From: Chloroflexota bacterium
Lineage (GTDB): Bacteria > Chloroflexota > Anaerolineae > B4-G1 > SLSP01
Assembly: GCA_029555965.1 (NCBI GenBank)
Contig: JAKQHY010000126.1
Span: forward strand, 1-61,898
Direction: 5' to 3'
Length of the DNA: 61,898 nt
Shown: piece by piece, positions 8,167 through 17,579 of the stretch
Layout of the letters: each line of letters opens with the position of its first letter
Position numbering within the stretch: position 1 is the first letter of the stretch
Translations under genes and position numbers: made by a program
Notes under the pieces: model-generated
Told to the model about the DNA's origin: nothing
Seen by the model: only the letters and a program-made list of their open reading frames with translations
The model's database searches: none

Positions 8167-11100
8167 ATGTCCGTTTCTTCTAATCCCTACATCGCCGGGA
8201 ATCCGGTGGGAGATAGTCATGCCTTTGTGGGGCGGGACGATGTGTTGCGCGCCGTAACAGAAATGTTGCGCGCCCCACACCGGAACGCACTGTTGCTCTA
8301 TGGGCAGCGACGGATCGGCAAGACCTCCATTCTGCTGCATCTGGCGGCGCGACTGCCGGCATTAGGGCCATATCTGCCGGTTTACTTCGACTTGCAAGAT
8401 AAGGCGCAGTGGCCTTTGTCACGAGTCTTACAAGGGCTGGCCCGCGCGATCGCGCGCGAGCTTGGCCTGCCGGCTCCGAATTTGGGGGAGGCCCCAGAAA
8501 CGGTGTTCCGCGAGACGTGGTTGCCGGATATTTTGCAAAGACTTCCCGTGTCAGTGCCGCAACATGGTGAAGGCGCCGACCTCCCGGACGTGTTCGGGGA
8601 ATCCTCTTTGGTTTTGCTTTTCGATGAATTCGATGCGCTTTCCGATCCGCAGAAGCGGCAGGCAACGATGACGCCTTTCTTTGAATATCTGCGCGACTTG
8701 CTCCATGCCGACCCGGAACGACTGCGCTTTGTCTTTGTGATCGGGCGCAATATTGACGATCTGGATACGCTGACGATGTCGGTATTCAAGGGGATCCAGC
8801 ACCGCACGGTTTCCTTGTTCAATCATGAGGAGACGGCAAAGCTGGTGCGACTCTCTGAGGAGGAGGGAACGCTCTATTGGCCGGACGAAGCGGTGGCGCA
8901 GGTCTGGGCGTTGACCGGCGGGCACCCCTTCTTGACACAGACGTTATGCTCCGAGGTGTTTCTGCGCCTGACCGGGGCGGACGCCGCCCCTATTGTGACG
9001 CCCCAGGACGTGGATGCGGCCATTCCTCGAACGCTGGAATCCGCGCACAGCGCGCTGGTCTGGCTGTGGGATGGCCTGGGGCCGGCGGAGCGCGTGGTCG
9101 CGTCCGCGCTGGCGGAGGCCGGGCCGCGCGTGATCACGGAGGATGAGTTGCGGAAATTGCTGCGCGACGGCGGTTTGCAGACGTACATCCGCGAAGTGCA
9201 GGATGCGCCCACGTTGTTGAAAAAGTGGGACATTGTGGCGGAGGAGGGGGCCGATCACTATCGCTTCCGTGTGGAGTTTTTGCGGCGGTGGATCGCGGAC
9301 CGCTGGCCGCTTCGGGCGGTGCAGCAAGAGTTGGATCATCTGGAACCGGCCGCCGACGGTCTTTATCAGGCCGCGTTGACGTATTATCGGGGCGGTAAAT
9401 TGCTTCCGGCGGCGGCGCGGCTGCGTGAGGCGGTCGGCTTGAATCCCAACCACGTTGGCGCGACGCAGTTATTGGCCGATATTCTGCTGGCGCAGGGGCA
9501 AGCGGACGAGGCGCGGCATTTGTTGGAGCGGCTCTATGAATACCAGCCGGTGGCGGCGCGAGCGCGCTTAGTGCAGGCGTTATTGGCGCTGGCGCGCGAT
9601 GCAGTCAGCATGATGCAGGATGAGGACGTGGCGCTGGCGTTGTATGGGCAGGTGTTGGCGGTGGAGCCAGGGCAGCCGGGGGCAGAGGCCGGTATTCATC
9701 ATATCTGGTCACAGCGCGCGGAGGCGGCGTTGAAGGCGGACGACCTGGCGACGGCTTTACAGGCGTACACCAACGCGGGCAACGGCGACAAAGCCGCCGC
9801 CGTCCATACGGAGCTGCGCCGGCGGGAGCTGGCGGTGAAAATTAGGGAGATTGAGGCATTTGAGCGCGCCGAACAGTACCAAGAGGCCGATGCTCTGTTG
9901 GCCGCGTTGGAGCAGGCGTATCCCGATGGGCTAGGTATCCGCTCAACGCGGGAACGGCTGCGCCGTCGTTGGGAGTTGAAGGACCTGTATCAACAAGCTC
10001 TGGGCGCATTGCAGGCGGCGGACTACGAAACGGCGCGGCGGTTGTTGGCGCAGGTGGTGGCGCTGGATGCAATGTACAAAGAAGCGACGCGCTATTTGCA
10101 CCAAGCGGTGACCGGCGTGGACGTGGCTGAAGAACAGACGGCGCGCCGTGAAGCTGAGGAACGCGCCGCAACAGAAGCGGCGCAGCGTAGACAATGTGAG
10201 CGTACGTTGGCAGAGATGCAGGCAGCGTTGCAGGCAGCGCAAGAAATGGTGGCGCGATGGCAAGAGGCTTCGTGGCTACAAAGATTGACGGGGGCCGCAG
10301 GGAAGCGTCAAGAATCGAACCTTGAGAATCGGTGGGGCGACGCCGCGGGGCTGCGGGGTAGCAAGACGACGGAGCTGCGGAACAGTGGGGCGGCGTCTCA
10401 ATCTTCGCCCCTTATACCTCAACTCCCTTTTTTCCCAGAGATGGTATGGATTCCGGCAGGGGAGTTTTTGATGGGCAGCGACAAGGCGCAAGACCCGCTG
10501 GCCTATGATGATGAATTGCCGCGACATCCCCTGTCTTTGTCGGAGTATTACATTGCCCGCGCGCCCGTGACCAATGCGCAATACGCAGCGTTTGTGAAAG
10601 CAACGGGCTATGCGGCGCCGCAGCATTGGGAGAAAGGCTTGATACCTAAAAAGAAGCAGGACCATCCGGTAGTATACGTTTCCTGGAACGATGCCATCGC
10701 GTATTGCAAGTGGTTGACAGCGCAATTACAAGTTACAAGTTCAAAGTTGAAGGTTTGGCGTGGCGGGGAGTGGGCGTGGGTTGACTTTGTGCCTGGAACT
10801 TTTACCTTTCAACTGCCCTCCGAGGCAGAATGGGAGAAGGCCGCGCGGGGAACTGCTGGCTGGGTTTATCCCTGGGGAAATGACGCGCCAGATGAGTTGC
10901 GTTGTAACTTTGGCGGCAAGGTGGGGGATACGACGCCGGTGGGAAAATATTCGCCGCGCGGGGATAGTTTTAATGGTTGTGTGGATATGGCGGGGAATGT
11001 GTGGGAGTGGACGCGGAGTATCTATCAAGCATATCCCTATGATGCGGCCGATGGGCGTGAAAATTTGGATATGGAGAAATCTCACCGGGTGTTGCGCGGG

Positions 11101-11301
11101 GGGGCTTTTCGTGGCTACGCTGACCTTGTGCGTTGTGCGTGTCGCTCTCATAATAGCCCCGATTATGTTTTCGACTACGATGGTTTTCGGGTGGCGCTGG
11201 TGGCGGCGTCCCCTACTGACTTTGGTAGGATTTCACAGGAGACAAAGTCCCCTTTGATCTCCGGACCGATCCCGAATAGGACCTCAATACATAGACAATA
11301 A
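8167..11301 (+). CDS. STAND-type NTPase with TPR repeats and C-terminal FGE-sulfatase (formylglycine-generating-like) domain
   Basis: 1044 residues. The N-terminal motif NPYIAGNPVGDSHAFVGRDD leads into a P-loop NTPase with Walker A GQRRIGKTS (46-54) and Walker B LVLLFDEFDAL (about 148-158). Residues about 395-690 are TPR-like helices followed by a charged coiled coil. Residues about 757-1015 are an FGE-sulfatase/C-type-lectin-fold domain with EMVWIPAGEFLMGS, APVTNAQYAAFV, LPSEAEWEKAARG, GNVWEWTRS, and RVLRGGAFRG with GFRVAL at the end. FGE relatives can oxidise cysteine, but in such fusions they often act as binding modules. A 25-30 residue insert derived from tandem repeats splits the domain near residues 852-883. 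ATG 8167 follows AGGAAA. The stop overlaps the next start (TAATG), so the two are probably co-translated. The role is unknown; signalling or defence is an inference. Confidence 0.8.
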   Translation: MSVSSNPYIAGNPVGDSHAFVGRDDVLRAVTEMLRAPHRNALLLYGQRRIGKTSILLHLAARLPALGPYLPVYFDLQDKAQWPLSRVLQGLARAIARELGLPAPNLGEAPETVFRETWLPDILQRLPVSVPQHGEGADLPDVFGESSLVLLFDEFDALSDPQKRQATMTPFFEYLRDLLHADPERLRFVFVIGRNIDDLDTLTMSVFKGIQHRTVSLFNHEETAKLVRLSEEEGTLYWPDEAVAQVWALTGGHPFLTQTLCSEVFLRLTGADAAPIVTPQDVDAAIPRTLESAHSALVWLWDGLGPAERVVASALAEAGPRVITEDELRKLLRDGGLQTYIREVQDAPTLLKKWDIVAEEGADHYRFRVEFLRRWIADRWPLRAVQQELDHLEPAADGLYQAALTYYRGGKLLPAAARLREAVGLNPNHVGATQLLADILLAQGQADEARHLLERLYEYQPVAARARLVQALLALARDAVSMMQDEDVALALYGQVLAVEPGQPGAEAGIHHIWSQRAEAALKADDLATALQAYTNAGNGDKAAAVHTELRRRELAVKIREIEAFERAEQYQEADALLAALEQAYPDGLGIRSTRERLRRRWELKDLYQQALGALQAADYETARRLLAQVVALDAMYKEATRYLHQAVTGVDVAEEQTARREAEERAATEAAQRRQCERTLAEMQAALQAAQEMVARWQEASWLQRLTGAAGKRQESNLENRWGDAAGLRGSKTTELRNSGAASQSSPLIPQLPFFPEMVWIPAGEFLMGSDKAQDPLAYDDELPRHPLSLSEYYIARAPVTNAQYAAFVKATGYAAPQHWEKGLIPKKKQDHPVVYVSWNDAIAYCKWLTAQLQVTSSKLKVWRGGEWAWVDFVPGTFTFQLPSEAEWEKAARGTAGWVYPWGNDAPDELRCNFGGKVGDTTPVGKYSPRGDSFNGCVDMAGNVWEWTRSIYQAYPYDAADGRENLDMEKSHRVLRGGAFRGYADLVRCACRSHNSPDYVFDYDGFRVALVAASPTDFGRISQETKSPLISGPIPNRTSIHRQ
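10722..10815. repeat. Inverted heptamer arrays (AAGTT-type) inserted in the FGE domain
   Basis: ACAAGTT/AAAGTTG units at 10722-10755 and a reverse-oriented array (AACTTTTACCTTTCAACTG region) at about 10795-10815 flank a G-rich stretch. They lie exactly between the conserved YCKWL and LPSEAEWE blocks, which are normally close together. Confidence 0.6.
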
Positions 11302-12410
11302 TGCAGCCGAACAACAACCCCTTTGAACACGGCAACCCCGTCCCGCCGGAGCGATACGTGCAGCGGCGCGTAGCGCAGGCAACGGTCGTTTCACGCGTCG
11401 TCAACTATGGGCAATCGAGCGCGATCACCGGCGAACCGCGTATGGGAAAGACATCGCTTTTGTTGTACCTCGCCGCGCCGGAGATGCGCGCCCAGCTTTA
11501 TGGCGAGTGGGCGGAACGCTTGATTTTCTCGCCGCTGATGGATGCGCATAAATTGTCGGCGTTCGGGATTGCACAATTTTGGACGCGCGCGCTGCGTTCG
11601 GTGTACGCGCACTTTGGCGTTGTGTCGTCGGCCTTGAATGATGAGGCTGATTCGTTGGAGCATCTCCAGGCTGCCCTATCCACCGCCCGGCAAGCATTGG
11701 GCGCTCTGGAAAGGCAAGCTGCCGGTTACACGGTATTGACAATCCCGGCGCCATTGCAGATCGAGTTAGAGGCCAAGCACAAAGATGTGATCGCCTTGAC
11801 CGCCCGCTGGCAAGCGGCCACCCGGCCTTCCAACGCGCCCTCATCTTCGATTGCCGCTTGCCTCGCTGCGCTCAGCGCGCAACCGGGCGACCCTTTCGCG
11901 CTAGAGGACCTTTTCGCCGCGCTCAAGGCGGAAAATTGGCGCTTTGTGCTGTTAATTGACGAATATGATTGTTTCCAATCCAGACTGCATACCCATGACT
12001 TCTATGGTGGGCTGCGTTCTGTGGCGACTCTCAGCCAGGGCGCGCTTTGTGTCATCATTGCGGGGCGTATGTCGTTGGAGACTTTTCACCAACGCACTGT
12101 GGCAATGAATCAAGGCTCGCCGTATTTCAACTATATGGCCGAGATTGGATTGAGTGTGTTCGCGCCAGATGAAAGTGCGGGACTGCTCGCGCGCGCGGGT
12201 GACCGCTTTACGTCAGAGGACTGTCAGCGGCTCTTGACGTTGACGGGCGGGCATCCCCACCGGCTGCAAGTCGCCGCCGCTGCTCTGTGGGATGCTTATG
12301 AGAATGCGGCGCGCTGGCAACACGTCGAGGCGGCGCTCAAGATAGGGGATCAGGGATTGGGGGCTTGCCTAATCCCTAGTCCCCAATCCCCCATTACCCA
12401 TTTCTCATGA
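11301..12410 (+). CDS. P-loop NTPase (STAND/AAA-like), partner of the upstream FGE-NTPase
   Basis: 369-residue ATPase-domain protein. Its start, NNPFEHGNPVPPERYVQR, is a variant of the N-terminal motif of the upstream protein, so the two ATPase modules are paralogous. Walker A is GEPRMGKTS (44-52) and Walker B is RFVLLIDEYDCF (about 213-224). HPHRLQVAAAALWDAY near the C-terminus resembles the sensor/winged-helix border of archaeal-type ATPases. It has no effector domain. Start and upstream stop share one base. The last about 20 residues (GDQGLGACLIPSPQSPITHFS-like) come from a GGATTGGG-type repeat, so the natural C-terminus has been replaced by repeat sequence. Confidence 0.7.
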   Translation: MQPNNNPFEHGNPVPPERYVQRRVAQATVVSRVVNYGQSSAITGEPRMGKTSLLLYLAAPEMRAQLYGEWAERLIFSPLMDAHKLSAFGIAQFWTRALRSVYAHFGVVSSALNDEADSLEHLQAALSTARQALGALERQAAGYTVLTIPAPLQIELEAKHKDVIALTARWQAATRPSNAPSSSIAACLAALSAQPGDPFALEDLFAALKAENWRFVLLIDEYDCFQSRLHTHDFYGGLRSVATLSQGALCVIIAGRMSLETFHQRTVAMNQGSPYFNYMAEIGLSVFAPDESAGLLARAGDRFTSEDCQRLLTLTGGHPHRLQVAAAALWDAYENAARWQHVEAALKIGDQGLGACLIPSPQSPITHFS

Positions 12411-12440
12411 CCAATTTCCGATTTCTAATTTCCAATTTCA
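12342..12440. repeat. GGGATTGG and ATTTCCA/ATTTCCG heptamer arrays with 10-bp hairpin
   Basis: GGGATTGGGG (12353-12362) pairs perfectly with CCCCAATCCC (12381-12390). It is followed by ATTTCCG, ATTTCTA and ATTTCCA units up to 12440. The array forms the 3' end of the NTPase gene and the leader of the phosphorylase gene, stopping just before AGGAGG. Confidence 0.75.
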
Positions 12441-12451
12441 AGGAGGATCTT

Positions 12452-14938
12452 ATGCATTACGGCTATTTTGACGACGAAAATCGAGAGTATGTCATCACCC
12501 AACCGGATACCCCCCTGCCCTGGATCAACTATCTGGGCTGCGAGGCGTACTTCGGCCTGATTTCCAACACAGCGGGCGGGTATTCGTTCTACCGGGATGC
12601 GCGGCTGCGGCGGCTTACGCGCTATCGCTACAACAACGTGCCGCCGGATTACGGCGGACGGTACATCTACGTGCGCGATAACGCCGACGGCGCGTACTGG
12701 TCGCCCTCGTGGCAGCCGACGCGGACGGCGCTGGATGACTACACCTGCCGCCACGGGACGGGCTACTCGGTCATCAGCGGGACGAAGCACGGCATTGAGG
12801 CGCACACGCGCTACTTCGTGCCAATGGGCGAGAACCTCGAAGTCTGGCAGTTGACCGTTACCAACCACCGCGATACTGCCGCCGACCTTTCCATTTTTTC
12901 GCTGGTGGAGTTCTGCCTGTGGGATGGCTGGGACGACCAGACCAACTTCCAGCGCAACTACAACATCGCGCAGATGGAAATCGTGGATGGTGTGATCTAT
13001 CACAAGACAGAGTACCGCGAGCGGCGCGACCACTTCGCCTACTTCGCCTGCTCCGAGCCGCTGGCGGGCTACGACACGCACCGCGAGGATTTCCTGGGGC
13101 CGTATCGCGGCTGGGAGACGCCCATCGTCGTGGAGCGCGGTGTCTCGGCGAACTCGGAGGCGCGCAGTTGGTCGCCGATTGGCTCGCACCACGTCAAGCT
13201 GGCCTTGCAGCCGGGCGAGTCGCGCCAGATCATCTTTGTGCTGGGCTACCAGGAGAATCCCAAAGACCAGAAGTTCGATCCGCCGGATTCGCAGATCATC
13301 AACAAGCGCGCGGCGCTGCCGATCATCGCCAAATATCTCAAGCCGGCAGCGGTGGATGCCGCGTTTGCCGAACTACGCGCCTACTGGGGCAGCATCCTCG
13401 ACATCTACCAGGTAGAGACGCCCGACGACGCGACGAACCGCATGGTCAACGTGTGGAACGCCTACCAGTGCATGGTGACGTTCAACATGTCGCGCTCGGC
13501 CTCGTTCTACGAATCGGGCATCGGGCGCGGGTTGGGCTTCCGCGATTCGAACCAGGACTTGCTCGGCTTCGTGCATCAGGCGCCGGAGCGCGCTCGCGAG
13601 CGCGTCCTCGACCTGGCGGCGACGCAGTTGGAGAACGGCGGCGCGTATCACCAGTACCAGCCGCTCACCAAGCGGGGCAACGACGCGGTCGGCGGGGGCT
13701 TTAACGACGATCCGCTGTGGCTGCCGTTGGCGGTCGCGGCGTACATCAAGGAAACCGGCGATTGGAGCATCCTCGACGCGCCCGTCACCTACGAGAGCAA
13801 GCCGGGCACCGAGCAGCCGCTCGCCGAGCACCTGGAGCGCGCGATGCAGTACATCCTCGACCGGCTCGGCCCGCACGGCCTGCCCCTCATCGGCCGCGCC
13901 GACTGGAATGACTGTCTCAACCTCAACATCTTCTCCGACGAGCCGGGCGAATCCTTCCAGGTGGCCCCGCTGAAGAAGGACGGCACGGTGGCGGAATCGG
14001 TCTTCATTGGCGTGCTGTTCGTGCTGGCGGCGAAGGAGATGGCAATGATGCAAGAGGCAGGAAGCAAGAGGCAAGAAGCAGAGAGCAAGCGTCCTGCATC
14101 CTGCATCCTGCATCCTGCATCCTGGTATTTGCAGAAAGCCGCCGAAATGGAAGCGACCGTCTGGGCGCACGGCTGGGATGGGGCGTGGTTCAAACGGGCG
14201 TATGATGCGTTTGGGCAGCCGGTCGGCTCGGCGGCATGTGAGGAAGGGAAGATTTTCATCGAGCCGCAGGGGATCGCGGTGATGGCCGGCCTGGGGCTGG
14301 ACGACGGGCGCGCGGAGTTGACGCTGGCCTCGGTCAAGGAGCGGCTGGCGACGGATCACGGGATTGTGGTGCAGCAGCCGGCATTCTCGCGCTACTACCT
14401 CAACCTGGGCGAGATCAGCTCGTATCCGCCGGGCTTCAAGGAGAACGCCAGCACGTTCTGTCACACCAACCCCTGGATTATGATCGCGGAGACGATTGTG
14501 GGGCATGGCGATCAGGCTTTTGACTACTATAAGCGCATTTGCCCGGCGGCGCGCGAGGCTATCAGCGACCTGCATCGCTGCGAACCCTACGTCTACGCGC
14601 AGACCATCGCCGGGCGCGACAATCCCCGCCACGGCGAGGCGAAGAACTCGTGGCTGACCGGCACGGCGGCGTGGAACTACGTCGCCATCACCCAGTGGAT
14701 TTTGGGCATCCGCCCGACCTACGACGGTCTGCAAATCGCGCCGGTTGTCCCGGCGAGCTGGCCTGGCTTCACCGCCACGCGCATCTTCCGGGGCGTGACA
14801 TACCGCATCACGGTGGAGCGCGCCGGGCAAGGCAACGCCGTTTCGTTGGTGGTGGATGGGCAGCCGGTGGAAGGCAACGTCGTGCCGGAGCCGGCGGCGG
14901 GCGTCAAAGAGGTAGCGGTGAAGGTGATGCTGCGTTAG
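12452..14938 (+). CDS. Cellobiose phosphorylase (GH94)
   Basis: 828-residue GH94 phosphorylase that would split cellobiose with inorganic phosphate into alpha-glucose 1-phosphate and glucose. The N-terminus MHYGYFDDENREYVITQPDT and PWINYLGCEAYFGLISNTAGG are near-diagnostic of cellobiose phosphorylases. GRADWNDCLNL at about residues 481-491 carries the general-acid Asp of the family (Asp490 in the Cellvibrio gilvus enzyme). ATG 12452 has AGGAGG five bases upstream; an in-frame ATG 45 bases earlier would add only repeat-derived residues. Residues about 531-558 (QEAGSKRQEAESKRP and CILHPAS) come from an inserted tandem repeat in a surface loop before the conserved HGWDGAWFKRAYD. Chitobiose-type GH94 enzymes have a clearly different start. 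Confidence 0.92.
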   Translation: MHYGYFDDENREYVITQPDTPLPWINYLGCEAYFGLISNTAGGYSFYRDARLRRLTRYRYNNVPPDYGGRYIYVRDNADGAYWSPSWQPTRTALDDYTCRHGTGYSVISGTKHGIEAHTRYFVPMGENLEVWQLTVTNHRDTAADLSIFSLVEFCLWDGWDDQTNFQRNYNIAQMEIVDGVIYHKTEYRERRDHFAYFACSEPLAGYDTHREDFLGPYRGWETPIVVERGVSANSEARSWSPIGSHHVKLALQPGESRQIIFVLGYQENPKDQKFDPPDSQIINKRAALPIIAKYLKPAAVDAAFAELRAYWGSILDIYQVETPDDATNRMVNVWNAYQCMVTFNMSRSASFYESGIGRGLGFRDSNQDLLGFVHQAPERARERVLDLAATQLENGGAYHQYQPLTKRGNDAVGGGFNDDPLWLPLAVAAYIKETGDWSILDAPVTYESKPGTEQPLAEHLERAMQYILDRLGPHGLPLIGRADWNDCLNLNIFSDEPGESFQVAPLKKDGTVAESVFIGVLFVLAAKEMAMMQEAGSKRQEAESKRPASCILHPASWYLQKAAEMEATVWAHGWDGAWFKRAYDAFGQPVGSAACEEGKIFIEPQGIAVMAGLGLDDGRAELTLASVKERLATDHGIVVQQPAFSRYYLNLGEISSYPPGFKENASTFCHTNPWIMIAETIVGHGDQAFDYYKRICPAAREAISDLHRCEPYVYAQTIAGRDNPRHGEAKNSWLTGTAAWNYVAITQWILGIRPTYDGLQIAPVVPASWPGFTATRIFRGVTYRITVERAGQGNAVSLVVDGQPVEGNVVPEPAAGVKEVAVKVMLR
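14044..14127. repeat. Tandem heptamers (AGCAAGAGG-type, then CATCCTG x5) inside the GH94 gene
   Basis: AAGAGGCAGGAAGC-type units at 14050-14090 are followed by five CATCCTG units at 14094-14127. The two halves have opposite purine/pyrimidine bias and are translated in frame. Confidence 0.85.
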
Positions 14939-14955
14939 AGACGCGATACGATGAG

Positions 14956-14990
14956 AGCCTTGCGAAGGGCACAGTTCTTCGCTAGGCTTT
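14956..14990 (+). terminator. Probable intrinsic terminator of the GH94 gene
   Basis: AGCCTTGCGAAG pairs with CTTCGCTAGGCT (one mismatch) around a 9-base loop, followed by a short T run. It is 18 bases after the stop codon. Confidence 0.5.
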
Positions 14991-15014
14991 AGAATCTAAC
15001 CTGGAGGTGGAATG

Positions 15015-15227
15015 ATGAATACATCCCCTATGGCGCTTGACCTTTCAGTATTGCCAGAGTCAGTGCGTATTCAATTAATGGATTTCTATGATTTTTTACT
15101 TACAAAATACGTCGCACAACCGCAACTGCAAGAGGTCAAAAAACACCGCTTTGCCCGATTTCTGAATGAGCCAATTAAAGTGAAACAAGTGCAAACATTT
15201 ACCCGTGAGGAACTGCATGAACGCTAA
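15015..15227 (+). CDS. Small antitoxin-like protein (DUF2281-like) of a VapBC-type pair
   Basis: 70 residues, with LPESVRIQLMDFYDFLLTKYV near the start and FTREELHER at the end, resembling DUF2281/VapB-like antitoxins that pair with PIN toxins. No full DNA-binding domain can be recognised. GGAGG at 15003-15007 is 7 bases from ATG 15015 and 4 bases from ATG 15012, so 15015 is preferred. It overlaps the PIN gene by 11 bases, which fits translational coupling of antitoxin and toxin. Confidence 0.6.
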   Translation: MNTSPMALDLSVLPESVRIQLMDFYDFLLTKYVAQPQLQEVKKHRFARFLNEPIKVKQVQTFTREELHER

Positions 15228-15639
15228 ACGGGTTTTTGTGGATACGAATATCTTTGTCTACGCCAAGTTGGAAGATGATTCGACGCACCTCAAACGTCGT
15301 CAAGCGGCAGAACTTTTGGGTTCGTTTGAAGAGCCGGTTATCAGCGTTCAGGTGTTGAACGAGTTTTCTAATGTCCTGCTCAAGCATGGGATTTCCGATG
15401 CTTTGATTCGGGAGGCGGTGCAGACGATAGTCGAGGATTGTATGGTCTACTCCCTCACGCTACAAACTATCGAATTGGCCTGGGAAATCAAGGTCAGGTA
15501 TCGCTTTTCCTATTGGGATAGTCTGATCCTTGCCGCCGCGTTGGAAAACGACTGTGACACCCTCTATTCCGAAGACTTGCAAGACGGTCAAGTCATTGAG
15601 GGTAAGTTACAGTTGGTGAATCCATTCACACAAGATTGA
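15217..15639 (+). CDS. PIN-domain ribonuclease (VapC-like toxin)
   Basis: 140-residue PIN domain protein. Acidic residues for Mg2+ binding are in place: D9 in VFVDTNIFVY, E49 in LNEFSNV, D101 in YWDSLILAAAL, and D120 in LYSEDLQDG. It would be a ribonuclease toxin neutralised by the upstream small protein. ATG 15217 has GAGG six bases upstream inside the antitoxin gene; an in-frame GTG at 15205 is less likely. A neighbouring chromosomal stabilisation or stress role is inference. Confidence 0.85.
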   Translation: MNAKRVFVDTNIFVYAKLEDDSTHLKRRQAAELLGSFEEPVISVQVLNEFSNVLLKHGISDALIREAVQTIVEDCMVYSLTLQTIELAWEIKVRYRFSYWDSLILAAALENDCDTLYSEDLQDGQVIEGKLQLVNPFTQD

Positions 15640-15647
15640 TTCAGGGT

Positions 15648-15871
15648 ATGAGCCTTTCCACCACCGCTCACGAAGTGATCAAAATCAATTGCCAGGAGTG
15701 TGTGAAGTATCACGACTGCCCACGCATGAAAGGTGGGAAGATTTGCTATGGGATGCGTCTTACGCCGGAGACGACTGTTCCGGCGCGGGACGCATCGTTA
15801 TCCCTTGTAAACGAGGACAACCACCTGACTACCGGACTAAGGACTACAAGAGCCGTAGAGGAGGAAGCTCT

Positions 15872-15875
<4 letters not shown>
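15648..15875 (+). CDS. Small cysteine-rich hypothetical protein
   Basis: 75 residues from ATG 15648, with a compact cysteine cluster (CQECVKYHDCPRMKGGKICYGM) that could bind a metal. The family is not recognised. The last third is encoded by a tandem repeat leader (15825-15850), and the stop TGA overlaps the uxaC ATG. The first half may be a real gene; the reading frame may also be fortuitous. No strong ribosome binding site is visible. Confidence 0.35.
15825..15850. repeat. GACTACC/GGACTAA heptamer array upstream of uxaC
   Basis: Units GACTACC, GGACTAA and GGACTAC, matching the array at 20891-20921 upstream of the permease gene. Confidence 0.55.
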
Positions 15876-17293
<1,418 letters not shown>

Positions 17294-17340
17294 GCCAGAA
17301 CTTCCTACAGTAGTTACGCAGTTTGCATGTCAGCGAGAGA

Positions 17341-17417
17341 TTTTACCGCCGAGATCGCTGAGGACGCGGAGTTTTAAGTTGTTCTCTGCATTCTCAGCTT
17401 ACTCTGCGGTGAAAAAA
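17341..17417. repeat. Palindromic CGCAGAG-type element, copy A
   Basis: Begins TTTTACCGCCGAGATCGC and ends CTCTGCGGTGAAAAAA. The left half has GA-rich 9-mers and the right half their inverted counterparts, so the whole can fold into a long imperfect hairpin. Related copies are at 24118-24197 and 25302-25383. Confidence 0.75.
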
Positions 17418-17503
17418 TTGGCAACCGCGTAACTCCTGTTGCTATTAGCGCCTGAGTGGTGTTGCCCTCGATGCACGCCTGATTCCTTCTTAAAATCCAC
17501 CTC

Positions 17504-17531
17504 TTGACAACCACAAAACCGGCTATACAAT
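17504..17531 (+). promoter_or_regulatory. Sigma70-type promoter of the LacI regulator gene
   Basis: TTGACA (17504-17509), 16 bases, TACAAT (17526-17531). Confidence 0.7.
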
Positions 17532-17534
17532 TCT

Positions 17535-17558
17535 GTTAGCGTTATCGGTAACGTTAAC
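17535..17558 (+). promoter_or_regulatory. Probable LacI-family operator (autoregulatory)
   Basis: A 24-base interrupted palindrome, GTTAGCGTTATC followed by GGTAACGTTAAC, with 20 of 24 positions symmetrical and a central CG. It lies directly downstream of the -10 box, where repressor binding would block transcription. No second clear copy was found in front of uxaC, the transporter or uxaE. Confidence 0.65.
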
Positions 17559-17579
17559 GGAAGGGAGGAACTGGTTGAT

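Noticed and set aside
10435-11215. Target gene of a diversity-generating retroelement
   Set aside because: The FGE/C-lectin fold and terminal GFRVAL fit such targets, but no reverse transcriptase, template repeat or accessory gene lies in the window.
13373-14830. 485-codon open frame on the minus strand
   Set aside because: Shadow of the GH94 gene; high-GC third positions keep the opposite strand open.
15689-15871. Longer N-terminus for uronate isomerase
   Set aside because: The extra 61 residues have no match to UxaC, and a strong GAGGAGG lies directly before ATG 15872.
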